Assembly: GCF_000515255.1 (NCBI RefSeq)
Contig: NZ_KI911559.1
Location: 2,367,660 to 2,431,659 of the forward strand
Source of the DNA: Rhodovibrio salinarum DSM 9154
GTDB taxonomy: Bacteria > Pseudomonadota > Alphaproteobacteria > Kiloniellales > Rhodovibrionaceae
Direction: 5' to 3'
Length of the DNA stretch: 64,000 bases
Position 1 is the first letter of the stretch. Every line of letters starts with the position of its first letter. Below the pieces are notes generated by a model. It had not been told where the DNA came from. It searched no databases and saw nothing but the letters and a program-made list of their open reading frames with translations. The position numbers and the translations under genes were made by a program. Shown here piece by piece: positions 16,979 through 25,093 of the stretch.

Positions 16979-17367
16979 TCGAAGCCTCCCTGGTTGGTGT
17001 CAGGGCTTGAAACGAGCCGAAAGCCGATGAGGGTGTCAACTCTTCTTGTGTTTGTTTCGATAAAGAAATGCATGGTCGTCAGTCGTGAACAGAGTGGGTG
17101 TTACCAACACTTTGGTTTGGGCTGGGACTCGGACCATTCGAGTGTCGGTTGTGTCGGAAAAGACTGGCAGTCTGCAGTAACCTCGCATGGGGATAGGGGT
17201 TTAAATAGATCGGTGATTTTGATCCACGCGTAACACGACCCCCCGGTTTTGGCGGATGACGACCTGCACCGATCTGAATGCCTGATAGACACGCATCACG
17301 GTTACGCTGCGGCAGTTGACGCAACTGCACTGCATTCGCACTATCGCCGGGCGGGCGAGGAGGCGTG
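16979..17367. other. Divergent intergenic region between dctP and the sugar dehydrogenase
   Basis: About 390 bases without a credible gene; several short frames here are shadows. It must hold promoters for both divergent transcripts. The part from about 17030 to 17220 is less GC-rich than its surroundings. The one clear site is the inverted repeat at 17312-17328, given separately. Confidence 0.5.
17312..17328. promoter_or_regulatory. Perfect 7-3-7 inverted repeat, candidate operator
   Basis: GCAGTTG-ACG-CAACTGC is a perfect dyad ending 39 bases before the sugar dehydrogenase start. The size and position suit a dimeric regulator, or it may be an mRNA leader hairpin. No regulator gene is adjacent. 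Confidence 0.35.
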
Positions 17368-18534
17368 ATGATCTCAGGTTGGTGTCGTGGGTTGGTCCGG
17401 CTGGCATGCGCGTGCGGCCTCGTCGGTAGTTTGGGCGCGAGCCCGCACCTAGCTTCAGCGGGGGCGGACACCACGATCTACAAAACGCAGCAACACGACG
17501 TGCGGCTAGTTACGGTCGCCGACGGGCTCAACGCGCCTTGGAGTCTGTGCTTCCTGCCGGACGGGCGCATGCTGGTCAGCGAGCAGGTCGGCCGCCTACG
17601 CCTCGTTCAGCCGGACGGCACGTTGGGGGCGCCGATCGGCGGCTTGCCGGATCTGTACGTGTTCAACCAGGGCGGGCTGCTCGACGTTGCCGTGGCCCCG
17701 GATTTCGCGCAGACGCAGCGGATCTATTTCACCTTCAGCGAGCCGGGAGAAAGCTTCGTCGGGACCGCTGTGGCGCGAGCCCGTCTGGACCTGCAGGCGC
17801 GTCGCCTGCGCGACGTGGAGGTGATCTTTCGCCAGCGGCCCAAGCTGCCGGGTAACCGTCACTTCGGCGCGCGCATCGTGTTCGGGCCGCAAGGCAACAT
17901 CTTCGCGACGCTGGGCGATCGGGGCGAGCGTGGCCGGGTGCAGGACCTGTCCAACACCCTGGGGAGCGTGGTGCGGGTACGTCCAGACGGCCAGATACCA
18001 GCCGATAACCCCTTCGTCGACCAGGTCGGCCGGGTGCCGGCTCTTTGGAGCTATGGCCATCGCAACCCACAGGGGGCCGCCATCCATCCGCGCACCGGCG
18101 ACCTTTGGATCGTCGAACACGGGCCCACCGGTGGGGACGAACTCAACCTCGTGAAGCCGGGGCACAACTATGGCTGGCCGACCGTCACGCATGGCGTCGA
18201 CCGGGACGGCAGTCCGATCGGGGTGGGGAAGCACGCGCCTGGCATGACGCCGCCGATCCACACCTGGACGCCGTCGATCGCGCCCTCCGGCCTGAGCTTC
18301 TACACCGGCGATGCCTTTCCGAAGTGGCGCGGCGATCTGCTGGTGGGCGCGCTGGCGGGGCGGACCTTGATCCGTCTGCAGATGGAAGGGGCGCATGTCC
18401 GCGCCGAGGAACGCCTGCTGGACGGCCTCGACGAACGTATCCGCGACGTCGTCCAAGGGCCGCGTGGGCGCGTCTACCTCCTGACCGATATGCCGGAGGC
18501 CAAGCTGTATCGGCTGGAACCAGTGGGTCGTTGA
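17368..18534 (+). CDS. PQQ-dependent aldose/sorbosone-type sugar dehydrogenase, exported
   Basis: A 388-residue protein with a signal peptide (cleavage near HLASAGADT, about residue 32), then a six-bladed beta-propeller of the glucose/sorbosone dehydrogenase family. Recognisable blocks are LNAPWSLCFLPDGRMLVSEQ, GNRHFGARIVFGPQGNIFAT, WSYGHRNPQGAAIHP and EHGPTGGDELNLVKPGHNYG, matching the YliI/Asd group that oxidises aldoses with PQQ in the periplasm. ATG 17368 is 4 bases after AGGAGG; GTG at 17365 is too close to that site. It stands alone, converging with the ureidoglycine aminohydrolase gene. Confidence 0.87.
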   Translation: MISGWCRGLVRLACACGLVGSLGASPHLASAGADTTIYKTQQHDVRLVTVADGLNAPWSLCFLPDGRMLVSEQVGRLRLVQPDGTLGAPIGGLPDLYVFNQGGLLDVAVAPDFAQTQRIYFTFSEPGESFVGTAVARARLDLQARRLRDVEVIFRQRPKLPGNRHFGARIVFGPQGNIFATLGDRGERGRVQDLSNTLGSVVRVRPDGQIPADNPFVDQVGRVPALWSYGHRNPQGAAIHPRTGDLWIVEHGPTGGDELNLVKPGHNYGWPTVTHGVDRDGSPIGVGKHAPGMTPPIHTWTPSIAPSGLSFYTGDAFPKWRGDLLVGALAGRTLIRLQMEGAHVRAEERLLDGLDERIRDVVQGPRGRVYLLTDMPEAKLYRLEPVGR

Positions 18535-18553
18535 GCCCTGAGGCGCTCTTGCC

Positions 18554-19384
18554 CTAACGCCCCATTCGCAGGCTCGGGTGTCGGTTCACGTCCTTGTACA
18601 GCAGGTAACGGAACGGTTCCGGTCCACCGGCGTAGCAGGCCTGCGGGCAGAAGGCGCGTAGCCACATGAAATCGCCGGCTTCGACCTCCACCCACTGGTC
18701 GTTAAGGCGGTAGACACCCTTGCCCTGCAGGACGTAAAGGCCGTGTTCCATCACATGGGTTTCCATGAACGGGATCACGCCGCCCGGCTGCAAGGTCACG
18801 ACGGTGAGATGCATGTCGTGGCGCAGGTCATCGGGATCGATGAAGCGGGTGGTTGCCCAGACGCCGTCGGTTTCCGGCATGGGGGTTGGGGCGATGTCCT
18901 GTTCGTTGGCGATTACCGGGTCCGGGACATCCAGGCCGTCGACGAAATCGTAGGCCTTGCGGATCCAGTGGAACCGCACCGGCGCTGGACTTGAATTGTG
19001 CACGTGCCAGCCGCTATCGGGGGGAAGGTAGGCAAATCCCCCGGGGCTCAGACTGTGGCGCTGCTGGCCGATCGTCAGGTCGAGTGTGCCTTCCAGCACG
19101 AACAGCGCGCCCTCGGCGCCGGCGTCGGGCTCTGGAGTCTCGCTCCCGCCGCCGGGGCTGACCTCCATGAGGTATTGCGCGAATGTTTCGGCAAAGCCGG
19201 ACAAGGGCCGTGCCAGGATCCAGGCGCGCGTGTGGTTCCAGAAGGGCAAGCGGCTGGTGACGATATCGCGCAGCACGCCCCGGGGAATCACGGCAAAGGC
19301 ATCGGTGAAGATCGCTCGGTCGTGCAGCCGTTCGTGTTGGGATGGCAGGCCACCGTGCGGGGCGTAGTAGGTTGGAGCGGTCAT
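18554..19384 (-). CDS. (S)-ureidoglycine aminohydrolase
   Basis: A 276-residue bicupin protein. The N-terminal block YYAPHGGLPSQHERLHDRAIFTD and the two cupin barrels (about 75-140 and 185-255, the latter with FMETHVMEHGLYVLQGKG supplying metal-binding His/Glu) match the ureidoglycine aminohydrolase family (AllE/YlbA/UGHY). The enzyme converts (S)-ureidoglycine to (S)-ureidoglycolate plus ammonia in allantoin degradation, using a bound Mn2+. It is the last gene of the minus-strand ureide cluster, 93 bases after an NCS1 permease gene. The enzyme making its substrate, allantoate amidohydrolase, is not in the window. Confidence 0.9.
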   Translation of the reverse strand: MTAPTYYAPHGGLPSQHERLHDRAIFTDAFAVIPRGVLRDIVTSRLPFWNHTRAWILARPLSGFAETFAQYLMEVSPGGGSETPEPDAGAEGALFVLEGTLDLTIGQQRHSLSPGGFAYLPPDSGWHVHNSSPAPVRFHWIRKAYDFVDGLDVPDPVIANEQDIAPTPMPETDGVWATTRFIDPDDLRHDMHLTVVTLQPGGVIPFMETHVMEHGLYVLQGKGVYRLNDQWVEVEAGDFMWLRAFCPQACYAGGPEPFRYLLYKDVNRHPSLRMGR

Positions 19385-19477
19385 AACCGAGGTCCCTTGG
19401 TCCTTCCGGATTTGAGGTTAGAGGCGGAACCGGCGCATCCGGGCCAAAGCGTCCCAGACACGCCGGTTCCAGGCGGT

Positions 19478-20932
19478 TTAGGCGCTTTCGCCGATGGCGT
19501 GCTTCATTTTGCGCATCGTCACGTAATAGAAGCCGGCGCCCAGCAGCGCGCCGATCACCCAGGCGTAACCGGACAGCGCATCCAGCGCCGGCACCCAGAC
19601 CGAGGCGATCGAGAAGGCCGCGGCCGGCAACCACGCGATCAGCGCCCGGGTGTTCCAGCCGTCGACATACCAGTAGGTGCCGTTCTCGCTGGCCGAGAAG
19701 AGTTCCTGGATATCGAGCTTGCCGCGCTTAATCAGGTAATAGTCCAGCACCATGATGCCGTACACCGGGGCCAGGATCGCGCCCAGCGTGTTGACGAAGC
19801 CGGTGATGCCCATCTGACTGATCAGCGACACCCATAGCCCGCCGATGAAGAAGGCAGCGATGGCGGTGATCAGGCCGCCGATGCGGAAGTTGATCTTCTC
19901 CGGCCACAGATTTGCCAGGTCGAAGGCTGGCGGGATGAAGTTGGCCACGAGGTTGATGCCGACCGTGGCGGTGAAGAAGATCACGGCGGCCACGATGGTC
20001 AGGGCCAGATTGTCCACCCGTTCCACGATATCGGTCGGGTTGGTCAGGTGCTCGCCAAACAGGGCGACCGTGCCGGCCGTGATCACCAGGGCCAGGAACG
20101 AGAAGATCACCATGTTGACCGGCAAGCCCAGCAGGTTGCCGATCTTCATCTCGCGTTCGCTACGCACAAAGCGGGAGAAGTCGCCGAAGTTGATCACTAC
20201 CGCGGCGAAGTAGGCGACCATCGTGCCGGTCACGGCCAGGAATGCGCCCAGCGTTCCGCCTTCTGGCTCCTGTTGTGCGGCGAAGATGTCGCCGAGTTCG
20301 GTGAACAGGCCGCTGCCGGCGCGCAGCACGATCACAATCGCCAGAATGATCATCACCAGATAGACGAAGGGGCCGGCCCAGTTCAGGAAACGGCGGATCC
20401 ATTCGATGCCGTTCCAGAACAGGTAGAGCTGGAACAGCCAGACAAGCGCGAAGGATATCCAGCCAATCAGCGTCATGCCGAGGAAGCTGGCGCCGCCTTC
20501 GATCCCCGTGACCCCGGTGATCAGCAGGTCAACCGCGGTCGAGGCGAAATAGGTTTGTGCCCCGTACCAAAAGATCGCGACGATACCGCGGACCATCGCC
20601 GGGAAGTTCGCCCCGCGCACACCCATGCTGGTACGCGCGAAGACAGGGTAGGGGATGCCGTAACGCACGCTGGGCTGGCCCGATAGGTTGACCAGCACCA
20701 TCACGATGAAGCCCGACAGGATGATTGCTGCGAACACCAGCCAGCCATTCAGCCCGTAGGTGAGGAACAGCGACGCAGCCAGCGTGTAGCCGAACAGGCT
20801 CTGAATATCGTTGGCCCAGACGTTGAAGATCTCGAACCACCCCCAGGAGCGGTTCGACATTTTCACGGGAGCCAAGTCTTGGTTATATAGCGATGGGTCC
20901 GGGTTTCGGACCTCAAGGTCTTGATTTGTCAT
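19478..20932 (-). CDS. NCS1-family permease, probably for allantoin, uracil or related compound
   Basis: A 484-residue membrane protein with about 12 helices and NCS1 features: an N-terminal NPDPSLYNQDLAPV stretch, the NVWANDIQSLFGYTLAASL helix, and PSVRYGIPYPVFARTSMGVRG between helices 2 and 3. NCS1 carriers import nucleobases, hydantoins or allantoin with Na+ or H+. Location among allantoin genes favours allantoin or a related ureide. The 26 bases at its start (20930-20955), including GGGAGG and GGAG before the ATG, are nearly identical to those at the other NCS1 gene at 23414. A decayed relative of this gene lies just upstream at 21131. Confidence 0.87.
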   Translation of the reverse strand: MTNQDLEVRNPDPSLYNQDLAPVKMSNRSWGWFEIFNVWANDIQSLFGYTLAASLFLTYGLNGWLVFAAIILSGFIVMVLVNLSGQPSVRYGIPYPVFARTSMGVRGANFPAMVRGIVAIFWYGAQTYFASTAVDLLITGVTGIEGGASFLGMTLIGWISFALVWLFQLYLFWNGIEWIRRFLNWAGPFVYLVMIILAIVIVLRAGSGLFTELGDIFAAQQEPEGGTLGAFLAVTGTMVAYFAAVVINFGDFSRFVRSEREMKIGNLLGLPVNMVIFSFLALVITAGTVALFGEHLTNPTDIVERVDNLALTIVAAVIFFTATVGINLVANFIPPAFDLANLWPEKINFRIGGLITAIAAFFIGGLWVSLISQMGITGFVNTLGAILAPVYGIMVLDYYLIKRGKLDIQELFSASENGTYWYVDGWNTRALIAWLPAAAFSIASVWVPALDALSGYAWVIGALLGAGFYYVTMRKMKHAIGESA

Positions 20933-21008
20933 CTCCGTGTGCGCCTCCCTTGCGCAGGTGAGCCGTCATTTTGTGACGGTCGATTGGCTGCCTCCCCGTG
21001 CAGCCCGC

Positions 21009-21075
21009 CTAGGTACCTTCGATCGTCGTTTCTGTGCCGGGTTCGAAGGCGCGTTCTTCGAGGCGTGCCCCTTTG
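21009..21075 (-). pseudogene. Remnant of ureidoglycolate lyase 3' end (allA-like)
   Basis: Read on the minus strand, the bases encode RLEERAFEPGTETTIEG followed by TAG. This corresponds to the last residues of the intact AllA at 23509, NLEERIFEPDTETVIEGI plus stop. The best 50 bases (21014-21063 against 23514-23563) differ at only 6 positions by my count. No upstream part of the gene remains. It sits between an NCS1 remnant and an intact NCS1 gene, repeating the allA-to-permease order seen at 23.5 kb, so it is the scar of a duplication or recombination. Confidence 0.75.
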
Positions 21076-21130
21076 GTCTGGAACTGGTCGCTGCTTTTGC
21101 AGCGCAGCTACATTGAACAGGTGGCAGTGT

Positions 21131-21200
21131 GCCCCGCTTAATGAGGTGATCGTTCAGCACGACGATGCCTTAGACCGGGGATGGTGGATGGCCTTTAGGG
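21131..21200 (-). pseudogene. Remnant of an NCS1 permease C-terminal part
   Basis: Minus-strand translation gives PV-stop-GIVVLNDHLIKRG, matching PVYGIMVLDYYLIKRG in the intact NCS1 protein at 19478. The tyrosine codon is replaced by TAA. Bases 21131-21180 align to 19721-19770 with 9 differences by my count. Only this segment is recognisable, so the rest of the gene is lost. It lies directly downstream of the allantoin racemase. Confidence 0.7.
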
Positions 21201-21222
21201 CCAATGACATGCCGCCTGCGGC

Positions 21223-21963
21223 CTAGCGTTTCCCAGGAGACAGGCGTGCGAACTCACCGGTGTAGTTTTTGGGAATGGGGTAGGCGAGATCCCCGTGTTT
21301 GCTGGTCGCAAGTCCGGCGCCGGCCAACGCTTCAACGAAGCGTACCGCCACCGAAACACCGTCAATCACAGGGATACCCAGTTCGTTGGTGAGTTCTTGG
21401 GTGAGGTCGGCCATGCCAGCGCACCCGAGCACGATGGCGCCGGCGCCGTCGGTATCGCGTGCCTGGCGGCATTTCTCGACGATCCGTTCCCAGGCCGCCC
21501 CGTGATCATCCAGCAGCCCGAGCACGGGGATTTCGCAGGCATAGATGCTGCGGCAGTGCTCGCGCATGCCATAGCGCTGGACTAAGTGTTCGGCGATTAC
21601 GCACGTGCGCTCCAAAGAGGTCACCACCGAAAACCCGGTCGCCAGCATCGAGGCGGCGTGCATGGCAGCTTCGGCGATCCCGATAACCGGGCCGGTTGCC
21701 ACCTCTCGCGCCGCATTCAGGCCTGGGTCGCCGAAGCAGGCGATGACGAAACCGTTGACCCCGTTGGCTTCACCATCGCGGACCATCTCCAGCATCGGGA
21801 CCGTGGCAACGGCCTCGTCATAGTGATTCTCGATCGCTGGGGGGCCTGAGTCCGGGTTGACGGCGTTGATCGTGGCGTTCGGGGAGGCTGCGCGGGTCGC
21901 CGCATCTCCAATGATCCGGGTCATCTCTACGCTGGTATTCGGGTTGATGACGGTAATCCGCAT
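21223..21963 (-). CDS. Allantoin/hydantoin racemase (Asp/Glu racemase superfamily)
   Basis: A 246-residue protein starting MRITVINPNTSVEMTR, the hallmark of the hydantoin/allantoin racemase group. The two catalytic cysteines are in FVIACFGDPGL (about residue 76) and IVLGCAGMADL (about 180). The family interconverts the enantiomers of allantoin or 5-substituted hydantoins by deprotonation at C5. Here it would supply the (S) form to downstream enzymes or spare the cell slow chemical racemisation. It sits between the two NCS1 loci, 101 bases downstream of the second permease gene. Confidence 0.88.
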   Translation of the reverse strand: MRITVINPNTSVEMTRIIGDAATRAASPNATINAVNPDSGPPAIENHYDEAVATVPMLEMVRDGEANGVNGFVIACFGDPGLNAAREVATGPVIGIAEAAMHAASMLATGFSVVTSLERTCVIAEHLVQRYGMREHCRSIYACEIPVLGLLDDHGAAWERIVEKCRQARDTDGAGAIVLGCAGMADLTQELTNELGIPVIDGVSVAVRFVEALAGAGLATSKHGDLAYPIPKNYTGEFARLSPGKR

Positions 21964-22064
21964 GGTGGTTTGGCTCCGAGCGAACTGAGAATAAGGGGGC
22001 GATAGGCGGGGCAGGGGGCCGGGCCAGGCACCGTGGCACCTAGCCCGGCAACTGCGGCGATTAA

Positions 22065-23414
22065 CTACTCAAGAAACCGCTGGCATGCCGGCCAGTGGCG
22101 CATGAGCAGGTAGTAGCTCAGTCCGGCCGGGATCAGACTGGCGTACCAGGAAATGTCGGAGAAGAGCAGGGCAAAGGCAGCCCCGATCGCGGTGGCCACG
22201 AATGCGGCATAGTTTATTCCCCGATACGGACCGTTCGCATCGTAGATCTTGTCCATGTCCAGGGTACGTCGACGCAGAACATAGTAGTCCACCACCAAGA
22301 TCGCGAAGATGGGACCAAGGAACGCCGAGTAGGTCTGCACAAAGATCTGCAGGCCCACTGCGGACCCCTCTTGGACCAACACCCAGGGGAAGGTGGCGAA
22401 CGCCAGGAAGCCGACCAGAACGGTCGCAGGGCGGAAGGACATTTTGAACATGTCCATCAGCGCATACGTTGGCGGTACGACGTTGTTGAGGACGTTGGTG
22501 GTGACCTGCGCCGCCGCGATGAAAAGCAGCGTGGTCATCAGCAACGGCGTGTTGTTCGTTGCGTTGGCGAACACCTGGATCGGATCAGCCACGCCGGTGG
22601 CTTCGGACACCATGAACCCGATCAGCCCCATGAGAATGGTGGCCGGCAGGATGGACATGGAATAGATGATGGTGAACAGGCCGGGGCCGGTTCCAGGCGT
22701 GTGTTCGCGGCTGTAGTCGCTGACGTTCAGCATCATTGTCGCGTAGATACCCATGAAGAGCATCGTCGCACCCCAGAACGGCAGTCCCCAGGAGCCTTCC
22801 TTCGTCAGAAGGTTTGCGGAGACCTCGTCACCGTACATGCTGATGGTGCTGTAGAAGATGTAAAACAGGGACGCGAGAATGAAGGCGCTTCCAATATTCT
22901 CCAGCCACTTGATGCCCTGAAAGCCGAATGCGGACAGCGCGATCTGGAGAAATTGAAAGCAAATGAAGTATAGGACTAGGTTGTCGAAGCCAAACAAGGT
23001 GGCCGACACCATGTTCAATGCGCCGGCGCCGATCCAGCTTTGGAACCCGTACCAGATGACGGCAGGCACGGCTCGGACCACGCCCGGCAACCGTGTCCCG
23101 GTGAAACCAAAGGCGGTGCGTGCTTGCACCATGAAGGGAATGCCGTACTTGTAGCCGGCCTGTCCGTTGATCGTGAGCGCTAGGCCGATGACGAAGCATC
23201 CAATGGCGATGGCGATGGTTGCCTGAATGAGGTTGAGCGTCTCGACCACGCTTGCCCCCATGGCAAAGGTGCCGATGGATACGCAGCCACCTAACCAGGC
23301 AAAGAAGTAGGACGCCCGCCCCATAATGCGGATCTGCTGTGGCTCCAGGGACTCATCTCCTGGAGCTTTGGTGCCGTCTCGTGCCGCTGCGGCGGTCTCT
23401 GTGCTTGTGGACAT
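22065..23414 (-). CDS. NCS1-family permease, second member
   Basis: A 449-residue, 12-helix NCS1 carrier. Diagnostic stretches are GQAGYKYGIPFMVQARTAFGF and FFAWLGGCVSIGTFAMGASV. Its sequence is clearly divergent from the NCS1 protein at 19478, so the two may carry different ureides or nucleobases. It shares with that gene a nearly identical 26-base start region (23412-23437). It lies between allA and the racemase on the minus strand. The hairpin ACCACGC/GCGTGGT at 23492-23509, overlapping the allA stop, separates it from the upstream gene. Confidence 0.87.
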   Translation of the reverse strand: MSTSTETAAAARDGTKAPGDESLEPQQIRIMGRASYFFAWLGGCVSIGTFAMGASVVETLNLIQATIAIAIGCFVIGLALTINGQAGYKYGIPFMVQARTAFGFTGTRLPGVVRAVPAVIWYGFQSWIGAGALNMVSATLFGFDNLVLYFICFQFLQIALSAFGFQGIKWLENIGSAFILASLFYIFYSTISMYGDEVSANLLTKEGSWGLPFWGATMLFMGIYATMMLNVSDYSREHTPGTGPGLFTIIYSMSILPATILMGLIGFMVSEATGVADPIQVFANATNNTPLLMTTLLFIAAAQVTTNVLNNVVPPTYALMDMFKMSFRPATVLVGFLAFATFPWVLVQEGSAVGLQIFVQTYSAFLGPIFAILVVDYYVLRRRTLDMDKIYDANGPYRGINYAAFVATAIGAAFALLFSDISWYASLIPAGLSYYLLMRHWPACQRFLE

Positions 23415-23508
23415 CTCCTTGTGCGCCTCCCTTGCGCGGACTTGGCCGCCAAGCCAGCCAACGACTCATACCTGACGGCCATCGGCGTGGAACCACGCGG
23501 ATGCGTGG

Positions 23509-24003
23509 TCAGATACCTTCGATCACCGTTTCTGTGTCGGGTTCGAAGATGCGTTCCTCGAGGTTCGTGCCCGGTCCATGCCGGTCGAGCACGAGGAAGT
23601 CCTGGGTCGCGTCGAGTACGAGCAGCGGGTGGTGCCAGACGCCGCGGGCATAGCGAACGCCCTGGTCCGGTCCCGCGCGAAAGCAGCGGCAGTTTGCTGG
23701 TGTCGGCTGTTCGCCTGGTGCGACGACCACGAGCCAGTCGCCGCCGCCCAGCGGAAAGAAGGCCTGATCGCCCAGCGGGTGGCGCTCCAGCATGCGGATG
23801 GCGATCGGAGAAGGCCGGCGTGCGCCGTGGAAGATCGATACGATCACCTCGCCCTCCGGCCCCGGATCGACATGGCTCAGAGCGTTGAACCGGCGTGTGG
23901 TGCCGTCGTTGATCAGGTAGTTCTCCGCACCATCACGCTGTATTACCGTCCCGAACGGCGCGAAGCCTTCTGCGGTCAGCGGTTCCGGGCGCAGCGTGAT
24001 CAT
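23509..24003 (-). CDS. allA: Ureidoglycolate lyase
   Basis: A 164-residue cupin-like enzyme. It begins MITLRPEPLTAEGFAPFGTV, a standard AllA N-terminus, and contains HPLGDQAFFPLGGGDWLVVV and ARGVWHHPLLVLDATQDFLV. AllA splits (S)-ureidoglycolate to glyoxylate and urea, the last step of the ureide pathway. The start at 24003 overlaps the allantoinase stop (ATGA), and the longer open frame to 24153 lies inside that gene and is not used. A truncated copy of its 3' end lies at 21009. Confidence 0.92.
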   Translation of the reverse strand: MITLRPEPLTAEGFAPFGTVIQRDGAENYLINDGTTRRFNALSHVDPGPEGEVIVSIFHGARRPSPIAIRMLERHPLGDQAFFPLGGGDWLVVVAPGEQPTPANCRCFRAGPDQGVRYARGVWHHPLLVLDATQDFLVLDRHGPGTNLEERIFEPDTETVIEGI

Positions 24004-24959
24004 GCCGCGGGCCCGTCGGCGGGCTTGTGGTAGGCGTGCCAATGTTCGGCGATGTCGATGCGTCGGGCGAACCAAACTGCTTCGTGTCCGGCGACATAAT
24101 CCAGGAAGCGTGCCAGCGCCGCCGCCCGTCCTGGTCGTCCGGCCAGCCGGCAATGCAGGCCGACCGACATCATCTTGGGCGAACCGGCCACCCCTTCGGC
24201 GTAGAGCTGATCGAAGGTGTCGCGCAGGTAGGCGTAAAACTGGTCGCCGCTGTTGAAGCCTTGCGGGCTTGCGAAGCGCATGTCGTTGACGTCGAGCGTG
24301 TAAGGCACCATCAGGAACGGCCCGTCCGGCCCGGCGACCCAGTAGGGCAGGTCGTCGCTATAGCAGTCGGCGCTGTAGCGCACGCCGGCCTCTTCCATCA
24401 CCAGCGGCACGGTATGCTCCGACGTCCGGCCGGTGTACCAGCCCTTCGGCCGCGCGCCTGTAACCTGCTCGTGGATGCGCAGGGCCTCGTGCAGATGGGC
24501 GCGTTCGCTCTCCCGATCGAAGTCGCGGTAGTCGATCCACTTCAGACCGTGCGAGGCGATCTCCCAATCCGCGGCCTGCATCGCCGCGACAGCATCGGGG
24601 TTGCGCTGCATCGCGGCCGCCACGCCGAATACGGTGACCGGTAGGTTGCGCTCGGTGCACAGCCGGTGCAGCCGCCAGAAGCCCGCGCGGCTGCCGTATT
24701 CGTACAGTGATTCCATGCTCATGTGCCGCTGGCCGGGCCATGGCTCGGCGCCGACCATCTCCGACAGGAAGGCCTCGGACTCACCGTCGCCGTGCAGCAG
24801 GCAGCGCTCGCCGCCTTCCTCGTAATTGATCACGAGCTGAACTGCGATCCGCGCGCCCCCCGGCCATTTCGGGTCCGGCGGTGATCCCGCATACCCCACG
24901 AGGTCGCGTGGATAATCGGCACCAGTCGGCCCGATGGAGACGGAATGCCGGTCGGCCAT
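24000..24959 (-). CDS. puuE: Allantoinase PuuE (polysaccharide-deacetylase-like)
   Basis: A 319-residue NodB-fold protein with strong PuuE features: DYPRDLVGYAGSPPDPKWPG at the N-terminus, LVINYEEGGERCLLHGDGES, and EIASHGLKWIDYRDFDRESE in the middle. PuuE hydrolyses allantoin to allantoate without the binuclear metal centre of classical allantoinase. It is the first gene of the minus-strand ureide operon, overlaps allA, and is divergent from the RpiR regulator gene across about 135 bases. Confidence 0.93.
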   Translation of the reverse strand: MADRHSVSIGPTGADYPRDLVGYAGSPPDPKWPGGARIAVQLVINYEEGGERCLLHGDGESEAFLSEMVGAEPWPGQRHMSMESLYEYGSRAGFWRLHRLCTERNLPVTVFGVAAAMQRNPDAVAAMQAADWEIASHGLKWIDYRDFDRESERAHLHEALRIHEQVTGARPKGWYTGRTSEHTVPLVMEEAGVRYSADCYSDDLPYWVAGPDGPFLMVPYTLDVNDMRFASPQGFNSGDQFYAYLRDTFDQLYAEGVAGSPKMMSVGLHCRLAGRPGRAAALARFLDYVAGHEAVWFARRIDIAEHWHAYHKPADGPAA

Positions 24960-25002
24960 GGTCGATCGCCTCTCATGTCACGGTTAATGCAGCGCAATAT
25001 AC

Positions 25003-25019
25003 TGAAACAGCAAATTTCA
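25003..25019. promoter_or_regulatory. Candidate RpiR operator, TGAAA-N7-TTTCA
   Basis: A perfect 5-7-5 dyad lies in the AT-rich gap between puuE and the RpiR regulator gene, 44 bases from the puuE start. Its size suits a dimeric RpiR-type regulator acting on the divergent ureide operon. No second copy was found in the window, so the assignment rests on position and symmetry. Confidence 0.4.
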
Positions 25020-25093
25020 TGGATCAAGAAGTTTTGAAAAATTTATATCACTCTGAGTTGACGCACAGGGATGGCGGTCGCACTCTTCTGCCC

